Assembly (NCBI RefSeq): GCF_004022705.2
Contig: NZ_RZOY02000004.1
Location: 1-64,000, forward strand
DNA: 64,000 nt
Origin: Mesorhizobium sp. M2D.F.Ca.ET.226.01.1.1
GTDB lineage: Bacteria > Pseudomonadota > Alphaproteobacteria > Rhizobiales > Rhizobiaceae
Direction of reading: 5' to 3'
A program made the position numbers and the translations under genes. This document shows positions 56,132 to 64,000 of this stretch, piece by piece (position 1 is the stretch's first letter; each line of letters begins with the position of its first letter). The notes beneath the pieces were generated by a model that was not told where the DNA came from, made no database searches, and was given only the letters and a program-made list of their open reading frames with translations.

Positions 56132-57567
56132 TCTTCGACAGCTACGAAGCCTATAAGCAGGCCGGCTTCAAGCCCAAGGCCTGCATTCTTGGCTCCGGCC
56201 CGGCCGGCACGACGATCGCCAGGAAGCTCGACGCTGCCGGCATTCCGGTCGTCGTCCTCGAGGCGGGTTCGCGCGAATTCAGCGACGAGTCGCAGGATTT
56301 CTACCGCGGCAAGACGGTCGGCGATTTCTATTTCGACCTCGACATCACCAGGCTGCGCTTCATGGGCGGCTCGTCCAACCACTGGGCCGGCTGGTGCCGC
56401 GTGCTCGACAAGCAGGATTTCGAGCCCAAGGCTTGGGCGCCGGACACCGGCTGGCCGATCAGCCGCGCCGACATCGAGCCCTATCTGGCGGAAGTCCACG
56501 ACATCCTCGAGCTTCCCGATTTCCGCCCCGACGTGCCGGTTTCGGACGACATACGCTGGGTGCAATTGATCAAGAGCCCGGCGGTGCGTTTCAGCGAAAA
56601 ATTCGCCGACGAGCTCGACCGGAGCAGGAACATCGCCGTCGTGCTCAACACCTACGCGACCGAGCTTACCGGCGACGGCAAGCGCGTTACCGGCGCGAAG
56701 CTGTGGTCGAACGGGCAGGACGCCGGCACCTTCGGCGCGGACTATTTCGTCACCTGCACCGGCGGGCTGGAGAACTCGCGGCTGCTGTTGTGGTCGAACC
56801 AGCGTTCGAATGGCGGCGTGGTGCCGAATGCGGCGGCGCTCGGCCGCTACTGGATGGAGCATCCGACCTTCGAGGGCGGCAATGCCATCCTCGCCAACTA
56901 CTCGGAGTTCGAGGTCGACGGTTCGAACGAAGCCTTCTTCTCGCCGACGCTTGCCGCGATGGAGCGGCTGCAGATCATGAATTTCGGCATCCGCCTGATC
57001 GAGTCGCCCTATCCGAACGTCAAGAAGCTGATCGCCGACCTCGCCTGCACCGCGCCCAATATGGCGGAGTGGATGTCGTCGCAGCTCGACCAGCGGCTGC
57101 GCTGCGCCGCCCAACTCTACGTCGCCTGGGAACAGGCGCCGCTTGCCTCGAACCAGATCGAGCTGTCGAAGACCGATGTCGATCACGCCGGCGTGCCGCG
57201 CATCGAACTGCACTGGAAGAAGTCGCCGCTGGAGCGGCGGACCTTGCTGGAGGGCTTGAGGCTTTTCGGCACCACCATGGCGCAGAAGAATCTCGGCCGC
57301 GTCCGCATCGACGACTGGATCAGCAATGGCGGCGATTACCCGACCAATGAGGAAACGGCCGGCCACCACCATATGGGCGGCACCCGCATGGGCACCGATG
57401 TGCTGAAGAGCGTCGTCGACGCCAATTGCAAGGTGCATGGCATGGACAATCTCTATGTCGGCGGCTCCTCTGTGTTCTGCACCTCCGGCCAGTGCAACCC
57501 GACCACCACCATCACCGCGCTCGCCTGCCGGTTGGGCGAGCATCTCGGCAAAGTGATCGCCGTCTGA
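56128..57567 (+). CDS. GMC family FAD-dependent oxidoreductase
   Basis: This 479-residue flavoprotein probably oxidises an alcohol or sugar in the periplasm. The FAD-binding motif is CILGSGPAGTTIARKLDAAG, followed by VVVLEAGSRE. Family blocks FMGGSSNHWAGWCRVLD, TGGLENSRLLLWSNQ and the C-terminal active site GHHHMGGTRMGTD with GGSSVFCTSGQCNPTTTITA complete it. No signal peptide of its own is present; it likely travels with the Tat-signal mini-protein encoded just upstream. Similarity is to fructose/gluconate/sorbitol-type dehydrogenase large subunits; the substrate is unknown and no cytochrome subunit gene is adjacent. Confidence 0.9.
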   Translation: MIFDSYEAYKQAGFKPKACILGSGPAGTTIARKLDAAGIPVVVLEAGSREFSDESQDFYRGKTVGDFYFDLDITRLRFMGGSSNHWAGWCRVLDKQDFEPKAWAPDTGWPISRADIEPYLAEVHDILELPDFRPDVPVSDDIRWVQLIKSPAVRFSEKFADELDRSRNIAVVLNTYATELTGDGKRVTGAKLWSNGQDAGTFGADYFVTCTGGLENSRLLLWSNQRSNGGVVPNAAALGRYWMEHPTFEGGNAILANYSEFEVDGSNEAFFSPTLAAMERLQIMNFGIRLIESPYPNVKKLIADLACTAPNMAEWMSSQLDQRLRCAAQLYVAWEQAPLASNQIELSKTDVDHAGVPRIELHWKKSPLERRTLLEGLRLFGTTMAQKNLGRVRIDDWISNGGDYPTNEETAGHHHMGGTRMGTDVLKSVVDANCKVHGMDNLYVGGSSVFCTSGQCNPTTTITALACRLGEHLGKVIAV

Positions 57568-57650
57568 TCGCACGAAGAGCAGACGGCGCCGGCGCCTGGA
57601 TTGGCAACCGGCGCCGCCTCGGCGCGCCTTTGGGTGAAATTGCGATCGCT

Positions 57651-57818
57651 CTACAGCCCGAATATCGCGATGCGCGCCAGAACAGCCGCGGCGGCGAGCG
57701 CCACCAGCAGGATGCCGAGGTCGATGGGCGAACCCCAGCCGTACCATTCCATCGCCAGCTTGGCGTATTTGTATTCCTCGGCCGGGGTCATCGGCGCGCG
57801 GGTGGAGGTTTCGAACAT
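57651..57818 (-). CDS. Small single-pass membrane protein (55 residues)
   Basis: A 55-residue frame starts at ATG 57818 with GGAG seven bases upstream. The N-terminal half is soluble (MFETSTRAPMTPAEEYKYAK, then LAMEWYGWGSP) and the C-terminal half is one membrane segment (LGILLVALAAAAVLARIAIF). No family was recognised. It is divergent from the MarR gene, whose product may regulate it. Confidence 0.65.
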   Translation of the reverse strand: MFETSTRAPMTPAEEYKYAKLAMEWYGWGSPIDLGILLVALAAAAVLARIAIFGL

Positions 57819-57919
57819 TGCATGTCTCCGTGTTGGCGGCCGCTTCTGGCTCTTGCGTTGCGGGAGTCGCGGTCGCATATTGCTATTCTCGTCTTAATGT
57901 TAGACAGATTGATAGTTAG

Positions 57920-58408
57920 ATGGTCGAAATAAATTCGTCAAGCACGAAACGCGCCGAAATGACCCGGAACGTCGGCCTTGCCGTCATGCGCTGGCAGGAC
58001 GCCACTCAGGCCTACGACGAAGCGGTGGGGGCGCGGCTGGGCCTGATCGCGGCCGAGCGGCATTGCCTGGGGCTGCTCCATGCCGGGCCGCAATCGGCGG
58101 GCGCCGTGGCAGCTGCGACCGGACTGACGCCGGCGGCGGTGACGGCCCTGATCGACAGGCTGGAGGCGCGCGGCTACGTCACCCGGACCCGCAGCATGCA
58201 GGACAGGCGCAAGGTGGTGATCGAGGCGACCGCGCTGACCAGGGAGTTGTCGGAGCGCTATTACGGCACCATCGCGCGGGAGGGCGAGAAGGTGGTGGCG
58301 AGCTTCAGCGATGCCGAGCTCGCAACCGTGCTGCGCTTCATCAATGCAGCTCTGGACCTGCAGAGCGAGCAGCTCGCCAGGATCAAGGCCGAGCCCGATA
58401 ACAGCTGA
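57920..58408 (+). CDS. MarR family transcriptional regulator
   Basis: This 162-residue winged-helix regulator has the MarR core AERHCLGLLHAGPQSAGAVA, AATGLTPAAVTALIDRLEAR, GYVTRTRSMQDRRKVVIEAT (beta wing with DRR). MarR proteins usually repress adjacent divergent genes, here the small membrane protein. No Shine-Dalgarno precedes ATG 57920, and the leader is AT-rich (TTAGACAGATTGATAGTTAG), so start and promoter are close together. Confidence 0.92.
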   Translation: MVEINSSSTKRAEMTRNVGLAVMRWQDATQAYDEAVGARLGLIAAERHCLGLLHAGPQSAGAVAAATGLTPAAVTALIDRLEARGYVTRTRSMQDRRKVVIEATALTRELSERYYGTIAREGEKVVASFSDAELATVLRFINAALDLQSEQLARIKAEPDNS

Positions 58409-58489
58409 TGTTCCGCGAAAAGCTCAAAGCGGCTCAGACGCCTGCCGGCAACTGAACCGCCCTGAATGTCGGTTGGGCGAAAACCGACC

Positions 58490-59323
58490 TCAGACCGTCG
58501 CCGGATCGAGCGCCGGCTGACCCTTGAACCGAGCCACGATGCCGGCAAGGTCGCGATTGGCGAAGGCATCGCGCAGCGCATCGAAGGACGGCAGCACGAA
58601 ATAGGCGCGCTGGAACTTGTCGATCTCATAGCCGGTGCGCATCACTGTCTCGAGGTCGAACGGCACATGGTGGGCATCCTTGCTCTCGACCGCGAACTGC
58701 AGCTCGGTGAAGGACGACATCAGCCCGGCGCCGAAAGCCTTCAGCGGCTGGCCGGGCTCCTGGATGAGGCCGTATTCGGCGCTGTACCAGTAAAGCCTGG
58801 TGATCATCTCGTCGCCGCCGAGCGCAATCACGTCCTCGGCCTTCTCGCCATACATCTGCATGAAGTCGGCGAACACCGGCTGGGTCAGGATCGGCACGTG
58901 GCCGAAGAAATCGTGGAACATGTCCGGCTCGACGATGTAGTCGAGCTCTTGTCTCGTCCGCAGCCAGTTGGTGACCGGGAAGCGCCGGTTGGCGAGATGA
59001 TCGAAGAATGGGCCGGCCGGGATGAGGCCAGGCACCGCGACGATCTCCCATCCGGTCAGCTTGTTGAGCTTTTCGCTGACCGCGTCGAAATCCGGAATCC
59101 TGTCGAGCAACCCAAGCGTCGCGACGCCGTCCAGATAGGAACGATGCGCGAGCTTCCTGGTCAGCTTCGTCTGGCGGTCGCATAGCGTGCGCCACACCGC
59201 CTGTTCCTCGGCCGAATAGCCGTAACCTTGGGCCACGGTGAAATCGCTGCGGCACACCGAATAGTCGCCACGAAGACCCTGCGCCGCGCATTCGGCGGCG
59301 TAATCGGCAACGCTGATCGTCAT
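58490..59323 (-). CDS. phhA: Phenylalanine 4-monooxygenase
   Basis: This non-heme iron, pterin-dependent enzyme hydroxylates phenylalanine to tyrosine, the first step of phenylalanine catabolism. The 277-residue protein shows the iron ligands in DMFHDFFGHVPIL (two His) and YWYSAEYGLIQEPG (Glu), plus KLTGWEIVAVPGLIP and RRFPVTNWLRTRQELDYI. GAGGAGG six bases before ATG 59323 sets the start. It is divergent from an Lrp-type regulator that likely controls it. Confidence 0.97.
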   Translation of the reverse strand: MTISVADYAAECAAQGLRGDYSVCRSDFTVAQGYGYSAEEQAVWRTLCDRQTKLTRKLAHRSYLDGVATLGLLDRIPDFDAVSEKLNKLTGWEIVAVPGLIPAGPFFDHLANRRFPVTNWLRTRQELDYIVEPDMFHDFFGHVPILTQPVFADFMQMYGEKAEDVIALGGDEMITRLYWYSAEYGLIQEPGQPLKAFGAGLMSSFTELQFAVESKDAHHVPFDLETVMRTGYEIDKFQRAYFVLPSFDALRDAFANRDLAGIVARFKGQPALDPATV

Positions 59324-59462
59324 CGTTTCCTCCTCGAAGATCGTGATCCGTGGATAGTGAGGGAAGTGTAGGAGCGATCGCTGAGGCAAATCAGCCCTTG
59401 TTTGTAGCTCGTCCGTTGATTTTGAGGTAAAATCACTCCGAACAACGGGAAATCGAGAAGAC

Positions 59463-59939
59463 ATGCCTCAATTCGACGATTTCGAGATAAAGATGCTCGA
59501 CATCCTGCAGCGCGATGGGCGCAAGCCTGTGTCGGAGCTGGCGCAGGAGATCGGCCTGTCGACCACGCCATGCGCGCGCCGCTTCGAGGCGCTGCAGGAA
59601 ACCGGCATCATCAAGGGCTTTGCCGCCGTGCTCAGCCGCCGCGCCGTCGGCCTGACGGTCGAAGTGTTCATCCAGGTGCGGCTGGTCAGCCACAGCGACG
59701 GCTCGCCCGAAAGTTTCATAGCCGCCGTGCAACGCATGGACGAAGTCTCGTCCTGCTGGACGATGACCGGCGACCACGATTTCCTGCTGCATGTCATGGT
59801 GCCGTCGGTGGACGATCTGAACGCCTTCGTCATGCACCGGTTGATGCGGCTGCCCGGCGTGCGCGACGTACACACCCAGCTGGTGCTGCAGAACATCAAG
59901 GGCCCCGGCCACGTGCCGCTCAGCCATCTGCGGCGCTGA
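59463..59939 (+). CDS. Lrp/AsnC family regulator, probable phhA activator
   Basis: This 158-residue regulator has the N-terminal helix-turn-helix (IKMLDILQRDGRKPVSELAQ, EIGLSTTPCARRFEALQETG) and the C-terminal ligand-binding domain (VEVFIQVRLVSHSDGSPESF, CWTMTGDHDFLLHVMVPSVD). Genes of this type divergent from phhA respond to aromatic amino acids. The 139-base shared intergenic region should hold its sites. Its stop codon lies inside the palindromic repeat at 59938. Confidence 0.93.
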   Translation: MPQFDDFEIKMLDILQRDGRKPVSELAQEIGLSTTPCARRFEALQETGIIKGFAAVLSRRAVGLTVEVFIQVRLVSHSDGSPESFIAAVQRMDEVSSCWTMTGDHDFLLHVMVPSVDDLNAFVMHRLMRLPGVRDVHTQLVLQNIKGPGHVPLSHLRR

Positions 59940-59987
59940 AGCAATTCCAGGAAAAGTGTGAAGCGGTTTTCCGTCCGGAATTGCTTC
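59938..59987. repeat. Palindromic repeat GAAGCAATTCC...GGAATTGCTTC
   Basis: Perfect 11-base arms (59938-59948 and 59977-59987) flank a partly self-complementary centre with GGAAAA and TTTTCC. The same consensus (AATTCC-GGAAAA-TTTTCC-GGAATT) is a familiar dispersed repeat of rhizobial genomes. The left arm overlaps the Lrp gene stop codon. It could act as a terminator. Confidence 0.85.
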
Positions 59988-60089
59988 AAAACAAAGTTCT
60001 CCCGAAAAGCTGCTTGGAAACTGCTGAACCGCGCCAAGGCGGCTTCGACATCGGCAATTAGCACAGGCGGACCAACATGGAGGTCCGCC

Positions 60090-61643
60090 TTGAACATCGT
60101 GCTGATTAATCCGCCGCACACGGCCATCGGCAGCCGCGTGCCCGACGATCATTTGCCGCCGCTCGGACTTTTGGCGATCGGCGGTCCGCTGATCGATTCC
60201 GGCCATCAGGTTCGCCTGGTCGATGCCGAATTCGGACCGATGCCGCTTCCTGTGCTGGTCGACGATGCTCTCGGCGGCGATCCGGATTTCATCCTGATCG
60301 GCCATTCCGGCTCGACCTCGGTGCATCCGACGGCCTTGAAGATCGCTGAAACGATCAAGGCCCGCGCGCCGGGCGTCATTATCATCTATGGCGGCGTCTT
60401 TCAGACCTACCACTGGCGCGACATCCTGACCGCGACCGACGTCTTCGACTTCATCGTGCGCGGCGAGGGCGAGGCGACCGCGACGGCGCTGGTCGAGGCG
60501 ATAGAAATGCGCCAGCCGGTGGGAAGTGTCGCAGGCATCGCCTATCGCGACGACCTTGGCCGCGCCGTCGCCACGCAAGCTGCGATGACCATTGCCGATC
60601 TCGATGCCTATCACGTCGGCTGGGAGCTGATCGACCATCGCCGCTACTCCTATTGGGGCGGCAAGCGGGCGGTGGTCATGCAGTTCTCGCGCGGTTGTCC
60701 GCATCTGTGCAACTATTGCGGCCAGCGCGGTTTCTGGACCCGCTGGCGGCATCGCGACCCGGTGAAATTCGCCCAAGAAATCGCCTGGCTGCATCGCGAG
60801 CACGGCGTCGAGCTGATCAACCTTGCCGACGAGAATCCGACCTCCTCGAAGAAAGCCTGGCGCGCCTTCCTCGATGCCATGATCGCCGAGAACGTGCCGG
60901 TGCTGATCGTCGGCTCGACACGCGCCGACGACATCGTGCGCGACGCCGACAGCCTGCATCTCTACCGCAAGGCGGGCGTCATCCGTTGGCTGCTCGGCAT
61001 GGAGAACACCGACGAGGAAACCTTGTCGCTGATCCGCAAGGGCGGCAGCACCAAATCCGATCGCGAGGCGATCCGGCTGCTGCGCCAACACGGCATCCTG
61101 TCGATGGCGACCTGGGTCGCCGGCTTCGAGGACGAAACCCTGCGCGACCTGTGGCGCGGCTTCCGCCAACTTATCGCCTATGATCCCGACCAGATCCAGG
61201 CGCTCTACGTCACGCCGCATCGCTGGACGCCGTTCTTCCGCATCGCCAGCGACCGCAAAGTGATCCAGAAGGACGTCCGTCTCTGGGATTACAAGCACCA
61301 GGTGCTGGCGATGACCCGGCTGAAACCCTGGATGCTGTTCTTCGCCGTCAAGCTGATCGAAGTCGCGGTGCAGTCGCGGCCGAAGGCGTTGGCGCGGATT
61401 CTTTTCCACCCCGATCCCGAGCAACGGCATTCGATGCGCTGGTACACGAAGATGGGCCGCCGCGTATGGTTCCGCGAGGTCTGGGGGTTTCTTGCCCGCG
61501 ACCGCCGCGTCACCGATGGCTCGACCCTCGCCGAATTCTGGGGCGCGCCGCAGGACGCCGAGGAGGAATCGATGATCGTCCGGCGGCCGGCCGGAAAGCC
61601 GGTCGTGCCTGTCAACGAAGAACAGAGAAGATTAGCCGGCTGA
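60090..61643 (+). CDS. BchE-like B12-binding radical SAM protein
   Basis: This 517-residue protein has an N-terminal cobalamin-binding domain (LNIVLINPPHTAIGSRVPDD, PDFILIGHSGSTSVHPTALK, GVIIIYGGVFQTYH) and a radical SAM core with the cluster motif CPHLCNYCGQRG (CxxxCxxC) near residue 200. It resembles the anaerobic Mg-protoporphyrin cyclase BchE, but no bacteriochlorophyll genes are nearby, so that reaction is not implied. GGAGG at 60079-60083, six bases before TTG 60090, sets an unusual TTG start. The substrate is unknown; likely a B12-dependent methylase or cyclase acting on an unknown compound. Confidence 0.85.
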   Translation: MNIVLINPPHTAIGSRVPDDHLPPLGLLAIGGPLIDSGHQVRLVDAEFGPMPLPVLVDDALGGDPDFILIGHSGSTSVHPTALKIAETIKARAPGVIIIYGGVFQTYHWRDILTATDVFDFIVRGEGEATATALVEAIEMRQPVGSVAGIAYRDDLGRAVATQAAMTIADLDAYHVGWELIDHRRYSYWGGKRAVVMQFSRGCPHLCNYCGQRGFWTRWRHRDPVKFAQEIAWLHREHGVELINLADENPTSSKKAWRAFLDAMIAENVPVLIVGSTRADDIVRDADSLHLYRKAGVIRWLLGMENTDEETLSLIRKGGSTKSDREAIRLLRQHGILSMATWVAGFEDETLRDLWRGFRQLIAYDPDQIQALYVTPHRWTPFFRIASDRKVIQKDVRLWDYKHQVLAMTRLKPWMLFFAVKLIEVAVQSRPKALARILFHPDPEQRHSMRWYTKMGRRVWFREVWGFLARDRRVTDGSTLAEFWGAPQDAEEESMIVRRPAGKPVVPVNEEQRRLAG

Positions 61644-61680
61644 TTGCGGCGGTTCAAACGGCGAACTCGCCTGCTCTTGT

Positions 61681-62574
61681 TTACGGAACGATCAGCGTGC
61701 CGGCGCCGTGCTCGGTGAAGAGCTCCAGCAGCACGGAATGCGGTGTCTTGCCGTTGAGGATGACGACGCCCTCGACGCCGCGCTCGATCGCCTCGATGCA
61801 GGTCTCGACCTTCGGGATCATGCCGCCCGACACCGTGCCGTCCTTGATCAGCGCCTTGGCTTCGGCCACCGTCAGCTCGTCGATCAGCTTCTTGTTCTTG
61901 TCGAGCACGCCGGGCACGTCGGTGAGGAAGAGCAGGCGCGAGGCGCGGCACGCGCCGGCAATCGCTCCGGCAAACGTGTCGGCGTTGATGTTGTAGGTGT
62001 GGCCGTCGCGGCCGGGCGCGACGGGCGCCAGCACCGGGATCATCTCCGAACGCGCAAGGAGATCGAGCAGTGTGCGGTCGACCTCGACCGGCTCGCCGAC
62101 GAAGCCGAGATCCAGCACCCGCTCGATGTTGGAGTCAGGATCAATCATGGTCTTGCGCGCCTTTTCGGCGAACACCATGTTGCCGTCCTTGCCGCAAAGC
62201 CCGATCGCCCATTCGCCTTCGGCGTTGATCAGCGCCACGATTTCCTTGTTGATCGAACCGGCCAGCACCATCTCGACGATCTCGACCGTCTTCTGGTCGG
62301 TGACGCGGAGTCCCCCCTCGAACTTGGATTCGATGCCCATCTTGTTGAGCATCGCGCCGATCTGCGGCCCGCCGCCATGCACGACGATCGGGTTGACGCC
62401 GGACTGTTTCAGAAGCGCGATGTCGCGGGCGAACGCCTTGCCGAGCTCATGGTCGCCCATGGCATGGCCGCCATATTTCACCACCACGGTCTTGTTCTCG
62501 TAGCGCTGCATGTAAGGCAGCGCGCGTGAGAGCAGCGCGGCCTGCATTTCGGCGGTGGCGGCGATGTCCGTCAT
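61681..62574 (-). CDS. argB: Acetylglutamate kinase
   Basis: It phosphorylates N-acetylglutamate in arginine synthesis. The 297-residue protein has the nucleotide-binding [13 protein letters not shown], the substrate loop [14 protein letters not shown] and the regulatory Lys region [16 protein letters not shown]. The N-terminal helix ([20 protein letters not shown]) is the extension found in arginine-sensitive hexameric enzymes. It is convergent with the radical SAM gene. Confidence 0.98.
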   Translation of the reverse strand: MTDIAATAEMQAALLSRALPYMQRYENKTVVVKYGGHAMGDHELGKAFARDIALLKQSGVNPIVVHGGGPQIGAMLNKMGIESKFEGGLRVTDQKTVEIVEMVLAGSINKEIVALINAEGEWAIGLCGKDGNMVFAEKARKTMIDPDSNIERVLDLGFVGEPVEVDRTLLDLLARSEMIPVLAPVAPGRDGHTYNINADTFAGAIAGACRASRLLFLTDVPGVLDKNKKLIDELTVAEAKALIKDGTVSGGMIPKVETCIEAIERGVEGVVILNGKTPHSVLLELFTEHGAGTLIVP

Positions 62575-62680
62575 CGGTATCGATCCCAGCTAGCTTGATT
62601 GGCGGCCTCTTAGCGGGAATTGCCGCAGGCCGCAAACGGCTTTGCGGTCACAATAACGAAATCGTGCGGGGATGTTCTAA

Positions 62681-62788
62681 TGCATGTCGCCCAAAAGTGC
62701 GCGCAGCGGTTTTGGGACAACGACATGCACAAAAAAAGCGAACCTAAGGCGCATCGCATGAGGCCGTTCAGACGCGACGCGCTTTAGG
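62681..62788. repeat. Composite palindromic repeat between argB and amidase genes
   Basis: Three nested dyads are present: TGCATGTCG (62681-62689) with CGACATGCA (62721-62729); CCCAAAA (62690-62696) with TTTTGGG (62710-62716); and CCTAAGGCGC (62743-62752) with GCGCTTTAGG (62779-62788), one mismatch. The last arm provides the amidase stop codon TAA. This type of composite palindrome is common in Mesorhizobium intergenic regions as recalled; the whole gap (62575-62783) holds nothing else. Confidence 0.85.
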
Positions 62789-64000
62789 CCGGCACCTTGA
62801 GCGGCGCTCGCCGTTTCAGCCATCCCGAAAGCTTCTCCATCTGCGCGGCGAAGGACAACAGCGTCTCCTCGTCGCCCGGCCGGCCGGCGGCCTGGATGCC
62901 GAGCGGCAGGCCGTCGGCGGTAACATGCACCGGCAGCGCGATCGACGGCTGGCCGCTGACATTCTGGATCGCCGGCCAGTGCGTGAACCACAGGCTCTTG
63001 TCCATCAGCTGGCCGAAGAACGACTTGATCTTGAGCAGGCCGGTGAGATGCAATTTGTCGAGCAGGTTCTCGATGAATTCGTCGGCGCCCTTGGGGTCCA
63101 TCGAACCGCAGGCCAAAGGCGGATGCGCGATGATCGGCATCAACACGGCGTCGTAGCGCGCGGTCTCTTCGATCAGCCGCCGCGCCGTGGCGTTGAGACG
63201 CTGCACGCCCTCATAGACCTCGCCGGCGGACAACATTTCGCCCAGACGTCCAAGCACGCGCGTCGCGCGCTCGACCTCGCCGGTCACCGGCCGGCCGACG
63301 CGCTCAGCCTCCGAACGCATCGTGCCGGCGACCGCCGAGGCCACCGTCTTGCAGAAGTCGGCCATGAAGTCGCGGCCGATGAAAGGCAGGTCGATCTCCT
63401 CCACCGTGTGTCCGCCCTCGCGCGCCAGCGCCACCGCGGTGTCGAGCGCCTGAAGCGTCTCGGCCGAGATCGGCAGGCCGAGCGGCGACTTGCGGTAGAC
63501 GGCGAGGCTGAGCTTGCCCGGCTCGCGCGCCGCCGCCACCGCGAAGAAGCCTTTCGGTTCCCGCGCCGCGTAAGGCGAGAGCGGATCGACGCCATGCGTC
63601 AGGTCGAGCAGAAGCGCGGTGTCGCGCACCGAGCGGCTGACGGCGTGGTCGACGACCATGCCGTACCAGCTTTCGCTGGTCAGCGGCGTCAGCGGCACGC
63701 GGCCGCGCGAGGTCTTCAAGCCCACCAGCCCGCTGCAGGCCGAGGGCACCCGGATCGAGCCGCCGCCGTCGGAAGCGTGCGCCGCCGGAACCACGCCGGC
63801 CGCCACCAGCGCCGCTGCGCCGCCGGACGAGCCGCCCGTGGTGTGGCCCGTGTTCCAGGGGTTGCGGGTGATGCCGAAGCGGGCCGACTCCGTCATCAAC
63901 CGCAGCCCGTGCTCGGGCGAGGTGCTGGTGGCAATCGGGATCAGGCCGGCGGCGAGATGGCGCTCGACCATCACCGAGTTGAAATCGGCGGTGAAGGGTG
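62784..64000 (-). CDS. Amidase, N terminus cut off by window edge
   Basis: This amidase-signature protein has at least 405 residues here; the frame continues past 64000 without a stop. The serine-rich core GHTTGGSSGGAAALVAAGVV (cis-Ser and Ser nucleophile region) and DGGGSIRVPSACSGLVGLKT are intact; the catalytic Lys would lie just outside the window. The C-terminal half has SIALPVHVTADGLPLGIQAA. It hydrolyses an amide or aryl-amide; the substrate is unknown. The family also includes GatA, but context and the lack of gatB/gatC do not favour it. Confidence 0.88.
   Translation of the reverse strand, partial: PFTADFNSVMVERHLAAGLIPIATSTSPEHGLRLMTESARFGITRNPWNTGHTTGGSSGGAAALVAAGVVPAAHASDGGGSIRVPSACSGLVGLKTSRGRVPLTPLTSESWYGMVVDHAVSRSVRDTALLLDLTHGVDPLSPYAAREPKGFFAVAAAREPGKLSLAVYRKSPLGLPISAETLQALDTAVALAREGGHTVEEIDLPFIGRDFMADFCKTVASAVAGTMRSEAERVGRPVTGEVERATRVLGRLGEMLSAGEVYEGVQRLNATARRLIEETARYDAVLMPIIAHPPLACGSMDPKGADEFIENLLDKLHLTGLLKIKSFFGQLMDKSLWFTHWPAIQNVSGQPSIALPVHVTADGLPLGIQAAGRPGDEETLLSFAAQMEKLSGWLKRRAPLKVPA

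Noticed and set aside
55732..57747. 671-residue minus-strand frame opposite the GMC gene
   Set aside because: It is an antisense shadow of the well-conserved GMC coding sequence, without ribosome-binding site or domain.
60090..61643. Bacteriochlorophyll synthesis gene bchE
   Set aside because: The fold matches, but no other photosynthesis gene is present in the window; the name would overstate the function.

Overview
The window is about 64 kb of GC-rich chromosome from an alphaproteobacterium of the order Hyphomicrobiales, most likely Mesorhizobium or a close relative. This rests on the gene content: PmtA phosphatidylethanolamine methyltransferase of the rhizobial type beside dnaJ-dnaK, malate synthase G, a DUF6481 lysine/alanine-rich protein, a sequential def-fmt-truA cluster facing dapE-dapD, and several intergenic palindrome families of the kind rhizobial genomes carry. 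The organism is inferred; no rRNA, tRNA, CRISPR array or prophage was seen. Coding density is high, and nearly all genes look intact.

Layout. 1-6.4 kb: the 3' end of an IS5-type transposase gene, a CDGSH iron-sulfur protein, a stand-alone hydantoinase A-like protein, malate synthase G and a GNAT acetyltransferase, with three long palindromic repeats between them. 6.5-16.6 kb: a membrane protein with its TetR repressor and a perfect 16-bp operator; YifB/ComM; an envelope glycosylation block (GT8, then GtrA-GtrB and a GT-C-like membrane protein) with gshB inside it; and a GGDEF/EAL protein. 16.7-19.9 kb: a translationally coupled D-galactonate-type sugar acid operon (SDR, dgoK, dgoA, SMP-30 lactonase). 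20-26.8 kb: ATP-grasp protein, DUF1330, pyrF, FMN reductase, pmtA, dnaJ and dnaK, the last with a terminator and an RpoH-like promoter. 27.2-32.4 kb: a sugar ABC transporter and a divergent LacI regulator with two matching operators, followed by an inositol-monophosphatase-family enzyme. 33-38 kb: two LLM flavin oxidoreductases, arylamine N-acetyltransferase, an AI-2E family transporter and a DUF6481 protein. 38.2-38.7 kb: a SugE/Gdx exporter behind two ACGA-loop hairpins that match the guanidine-II (mini-ykkC) riboswitch.

39-50.6 kb is mostly housekeeping: CDF transporter, GFA enzyme, rmuC, def, fmt, truA, dapE, a 2-dehydropantoate reductase-like gene, dapD and a LOG protein. 50.7-54.1 kb looks accessory. 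It holds a soluble NarX-like histidine kinase and a NarL/LuxR response regulator, divergent from three tandem genes for secreted or membrane-anchored proteins made almost entirely of Gly/Asn repeats. This is the least explained part of the window. 54.1-64 kb: a HAD pyrimidine nucleotidase, a membrane GGDEF cyclase, a Tat-signal mini-protein coupled to a GMC oxidoreductase, a MarR regulator, phenylalanine hydroxylase with a divergent Lrp regulator, a BchE-like B12/radical SAM protein, argB and a truncated amidase.

Themes: central metabolism and amino-acid synthesis (glcB, pyrF, dapD/E, argB), sugar and sugar-acid use (ABC transporter, dgo operon), envelope modification (GtrA/GtrB/GT-C, PmtA, Gly/Asn-repeat proteins), and stress or toxin defence (DnaKJ, Gdx, NAT, GFA, CDF).
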